Assembly: GCF_003515065.1 (NCBI RefSeq)
Contig: NZ_QXGH01000020.1
Location: forward strand, 1-64,000
DNA from: Nocardioides immobilis
Lineage (GTDB): Bacteria > Actinomycetota > Actinomycetes > Propionibacteriales > Nocardioidaceae
Direction of reading: 5' to 3'
DNA length: 64,000 nucleotides
Shown: positions 61,499 through 64,000 of the stretch, piece after piece
Numbering within the stretch: position 1 is the stretch's first letter
How the letters are laid out: each line of letters opens with the position of its first letter
Program-made: the position numbers and the translations under genes
The notes under the pieces: model-generated
Told to the model about the DNA's origin: nothing
What the model saw: only the letters and a program-made list of their open reading frames with translations
Databases searched by the model: none

Positions 61499-61670
61499 GT
61501 GCACCCCGGGGGTGCACGCCCCAGACGAAACGGGAGCCAACCGGAGGTATCAGGACGCCGGTTTCACGCTCAGGACGGTGTTCGGCGCGTGAGGGAGCGT
61601 CGTGCTCCTACGGTTCAACTCCTCCCTCGCGCACGTAGTGACAGGCCCCGGGTCCTCGGATCCGGGGCTT
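61499..61670 (+). repeat. att repeat B: second palindrome plus tRNA-Leu 3' end and terminator copy
   Basis: Opens with GTGCACCCC-g-GGGGTGCAC (61499-61517), shares the CGCCGGTTTCACGCTCAGG block with repeat A, and joins GGTTCAACTCCTCCCTCGCG (61612-61631) plus a terminator hairpin (61644-61670) almost identical to the one after the intact tRNA-Leu. It marks the right boundary of the second element. Confidence 0.75.
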
Positions 61671-61733
61671 CGTCCTTTCAGGAGCGGGCCGTCCGGCGAC
61701 GCAGCGCCCCTATCGCGTGGTCTCACCGCTGAC

Positions 61734-62636
61734 TCAGGCATAGGTCGACGCGGTCTCGACCAGCACCTCGTGGAGGGCGAGCTCAGCGGCGCTCCGGACG
61801 CGGCCGGGCCGGTGCGCGACCAGGACCCGCCGAGAGGGCGCGGTGTCACCCAAGGAGACGACCCGCACGTCGGGGTGCTGGTTGACGGTGGCCGTCCTGG
61901 GCGCCAGGGCGATGCCGAGGCCGACGCTGACCATGGCCTGGGCCTCCTGGTAGTCGTTGGCCTGGAAGGCGATGGTCGGGGTGAAGCCGGCGGCCACGGC
62001 GCTGCGCTGCAGCACCTCGACGACCGGGTGTCCTCCGGCGCGGATGATCCAGGGCTCGTCGGCGAGGTCGGCCATGCGGACGGTACGGCGCCGGGCCAGG
62101 CGGTGGGTGGAGCCGACGAGCAGCACGGTGGGGTCGTTGAAGAGCTCGGTCAGCACCAGCTCGTCGTTGTTGATCCGCTGCCACTCGTAGTCCCACAGGA
62201 AAGACATCGCGACTGTGCCCTCCTCGAGCATGCGCACGAGGTGGTCTTCCCGGCCGCTGCTGATCGTCAGCGTGATGTTGGGGTAGAGCTCGCGGTAGCG
62301 GCGGACCGCCAGCGGCAGGAACGAGCTGCCGACCGTGGGAAAGGTTCCCAGGGTGACACTGCCGCGCCGGACGCCGGCGATCTCCGCGAGATCGGACTCC
62401 GCGGCCGCCAGTTGGCGGAGGACTTTGCGGGCGTGCGTGGCCAGCACCAAGCCTGCGTCTGTCGCCGTCATGCCGCGCGCGTGACGGTCGAGGAGCGGTT
62501 GTCCAGCCTCGCGCTCGAGCCTCAGGAGCTGTTGGGAGATCGCGGAAGGCGTGTATCCCAAGGCGGCAGCGGCGCTGGTGACCGACCCCTCCTCACCGAT
62601 CGCATTCATGGTCATGGCCGCCCGAACAGCCGACAC
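61734..62636 (-). CDS. LysR-family transcriptional regulator
   Basis: 300 residues from GTG. The N-terminal HTH has GSVTSAAAALGYTPSAISQQ and LEREAGQPLLDR, and the substrate-binding domain follows (RGSVTLGTFPTVGSSFLPLA, MVSVGLGIALAPR). The start could lie a few codons upstream. It is the first gene outside the tRNA-Leu array. No divergent partner is in view; the next gene upstream is a methyltransferase on the same strand. Confidence 0.9.
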   Translation of the reverse strand: MSAVRAAMTMNAIGEEGSVTSAAAALGYTPSAISQQLLRLEREAGQPLLDRHARGMTATDAGLVLATHARKVLRQLAAAESDLAEIAGVRRGSVTLGTFPTVGSSFLPLAVRRYRELYPNITLTISSGREDHLVRMLEEGTVAMSFLWDYEWQRINNDELVLTELFNDPTVLLVGSTHRLARRRTVRMADLADEPWIIRAGGHPVVEVLQRSAVAAGFTPTIAFQANDYQEAQAMVSVGLGIALAPRTATVNQHPDVRVVSLGDTAPSRRVLVAHRPGRVRSAAELALHEVLVETASTYA

Positions 62637-62659
62637 GGTCCGAAAATCCTTACACGCCC

Positions 62660-63412
62660 TTAGTCTCGATCCACCGATGAGGTTGGTCGGGTGAGCGCCT
62701 GGTGAGTGAGAGTGCCCTTACGTGCTCGACCGACCCTGCCCTTTCCGGGTCTCTTGAGCGATCCGGGCGGAGTCTGTTCGTAGTTCAACTCGTTGCGTTG
62801 AAAGCAGACCACGTTCGAGTGCCCCAAGAGGGTGAGGTTCTCCTCTCGGATGAACAGGTCTGCGTCGATGATCGACTCCCGCATCTCGGGCGCCGTGTTG
62901 TGCGCGAACCCTCGGTTCTTGGCGGCACGCCGTTTGCGCTTCTCGCCGTACTGGATGACAGCCACCCCGGTGGGGGATAAGACCCGTCGGATCTCCCGGA
63001 GATACGCATCACGGATAGGTCGCTCGAGGTGCACGAAGACACCGAAACTGAAAACGTACTCGATCGACTGGTCAGGAATCCCCGGCAGCGTGGTCCCGTC
63101 GTTCAGCACCGGAGTGACCCGAGGAGACCTGATTCCACGGGCCAACTCGTCGAGCAGCTCCTGGTGGTAGTCGACGGCGTACAGCCGTCGGAAGCCCATG
63201 AGCATCTGGGTCCACCGGCCGCCGCCGGGTCCGATCTCGACCGCGTCCACAGTCGGGTCGAGGTAAGGAGCGATGTATTTCTTCGCGAAGAATTGAAGGT
63301 GGGGGGCGGTAGCCGGGTCGCCCCAATGCAGGCCGTACAGCTCCTGGCTCGGGTGCTCATCGCGGCCAGCCCTCAGCATGTCCAGGTGGATCGTGTCATC
63401 GAGATCCGGCAT
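62660..63412 (-). CDS. SAM-dependent methyltransferase (class I)
   Basis: 250 residues from ATG 63412. SAM motif I is VDAVEIGPGGGRWTQML, motif II YAVDYHQELLDEL and motif IV FSFGVFVHLERP, followed by LREIRRVLSPTGVAVIQYG. Residues SQELYGLHWGDPATAPHLQF before motif I are typical of methyltransferases linked to sugar or glycan gene sets, but no such genes are visible here. The C-terminus is basic. The substrate is unknown. Confidence 0.82.
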   Translation of the reverse strand: MPDLDDTIHLDMLRAGRDEHPSQELYGLHWGDPATAPHLQFFAKKYIAPYLDPTVDAVEIGPGGGRWTQMLMGFRRLYAVDYHQELLDELARGIRSPRVTPVLNDGTTLPGIPDQSIEYVFSFGVFVHLERPIRDAYLREIRRVLSPTGVAVIQYGEKRKRRAAKNRGFAHNTAPEMRESIIDADLFIREENLTLLGHSNVVCFQRNELNYEQTPPGSLKRPGKGRVGRARKGTLTHQALTRPTSSVDRD

Positions 63413-63640
63413 GCGTTGGGACTCCAGGTGAAAGTCGGCGTGTCCGCGAACTCTAACCGCTCGTGAGCCGAAGCCAGAGCGGGAGGAGCACCGCACGTCA
63501 ACCTTTATGCAAAGTTGTTGAGATCGGGACCCTTCTTCTCCCAATCTCGTCGCAGTGGCCGGGGAGCCGCTCTATCATGATGACGCGCCCTGGGGAGGGG
63601 TCGCCGACCTCGGTCGCTCTGACACTGGAATGGGAACCCC

Positions 63641-64000
63641 ATGTCACCCGCAAAATCTGTTGTCGCCGCGCTCGCCGCGGCCATGTTGACGACCACCGGA
63701 CTCGCAGGGACCGCCGTCCCGGCCTCCAGCACTGAGGTTCGCGCATTTACCGCGACGACTGCGGACGAGACCCAGGCAGCCCGCGCAGTCCGCCAGCGCG
63801 GCAAACTGCTGATGTACCCCCAGCTGGCGCACCCCGGAGCCAAGCCGATGAGCCCGAGCCGGGCGAAGAGCTCGATGGCGGCGAAGTTCAAGCCTGCAAA
63901 GCGTGGCCGAACCGTGGTTCTCCAGCGACAGCGGGGGAAGAGTTGGGTCAACGTCGCCAAGGCTCGGCAGGACGGTCGCGGGATCGCCGAATTCAACGCC
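63641..64000 (+). CDS. Secreted protein, N-terminal part (runs off window)
   Basis: Starts at ATG 63641 and remains open to the window end (120 codons). It opens with a signal peptide (KSVVAALAAAMLTTTGLAG, likely cut after VPA), then an Ala/Arg/Lys-rich segment, then a beta-strand pattern RTVVLQRQRGKSWVNVAKAR resembling secreted Ig/SH3-like repeat domains. The rest of the protein is beyond the window. It is divergent from the methyltransferase, with about 230 bp between. Confidence 0.7.
   Translation, partial: MSPAKSVVAALAAAMLTTTGLAGTAVPASSTEVRAFTATTADETQAARAVRQRGKLLMYPQLAHPGAKPMSPSRAKSSMAAKFKPAKRGRTVVLQRQRGKSWVNVAKARQDGRGIAEFNA

Overview
The window is high-GC DNA from an actinobacterium, most likely a member of the Nocardioidaceae (Nocardioides-like). 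This rests on GTG/TTG starts, dense ATGA/GTGA stop-start overlaps, and the conserved near-origin block fhaA-fhaB-pstP-rodA-pbpA-pknA-pknB with crgA, ppiA, a rhomboid protease and a tRNA-Leu. The genus is inference; no 16S rRNA is present.

Layout. (1) 1-10.1 kb looks like the right part of an island. It holds an IS3 OrfA fragment, a methyltransferase/LuxR pair, a frameshifted molybdopterin oxidoreductase coupled to a cysteine-synthase-like enzyme, a MOSC protein, a graveyard of broken genes (AAA-ATPase tail, TacA/TacT-like toxin-antitoxin), and a tyrosine integrase beside a 3' fragment of tRNA-Ala. (2) 10.2-13 kb carries an AlbA_2/ATPase-type regulator with AT-rich repeats at its start, and two small membrane proteins. 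(3) 13-19.2 kb is a potassium module: KtrB/KtrA, a short KdpD-like kinase with its response regulator, and a KimA-like APC permease. The same 11-bp tandem repeat precedes ktrB and the permease. (4) 19.1-22 kb holds a truncated SARP regulator, a split membrane protein and a secreted EEP-fold enzyme. (5) 22.1-26 kb is a CsoR-controlled copper operon with a readable operator-promoter. (6) 26-35 kb carries a large secreted subtilase, an RTX-like secreted protein, a lipoprotein, a metallo-beta-lactamase-fold hydrolase, a GntR/sterol-desaturase pair, SURF1 and a DUF3817 protein. (7) 35-47.6 kb is the chromosomal growth and cell-wall block; PknB has an extra calcium-binding-type tail, PstP a Pro/Glu-rich N-terminal extension and CrgA a doubled core. 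(8) 47.6-61.7 kb looks like two islands stacked in tandem behind an intact tRNA-Leu, each closed by a copy of the tRNA 3' end plus its terminator. The first carries MarR/RidA and an IclR remnant. The second carries a drug-efflux MFS/TetR pair, an AraC-controlled FMO-SDR-ALDH-MFS oxidation cluster, a GAF-LuxR regulator, a SnoaL-like protein and an imine-reductase-like enzyme. (9) 61.7-64 kb has a LysR regulator, a methyltransferase and the start of a secreted protein.

How the genes work together. The potassium genes look like one regulon that adjusts K+ uptake through the KdpDE-like pair. The Ser/Thr kinases, phosphatase and FHA proteins control the adjacent RodA/PbpA septal and cell-wall machinery, as in other actinobacteria. 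The FMO cluster probably oxidises a hydrophobic substrate stepwise (monooxygenase, alcohol dehydrogenase, aldehyde dehydrogenase) with a dedicated transporter. All functional calls come from reading translated sequence; no database search was run.
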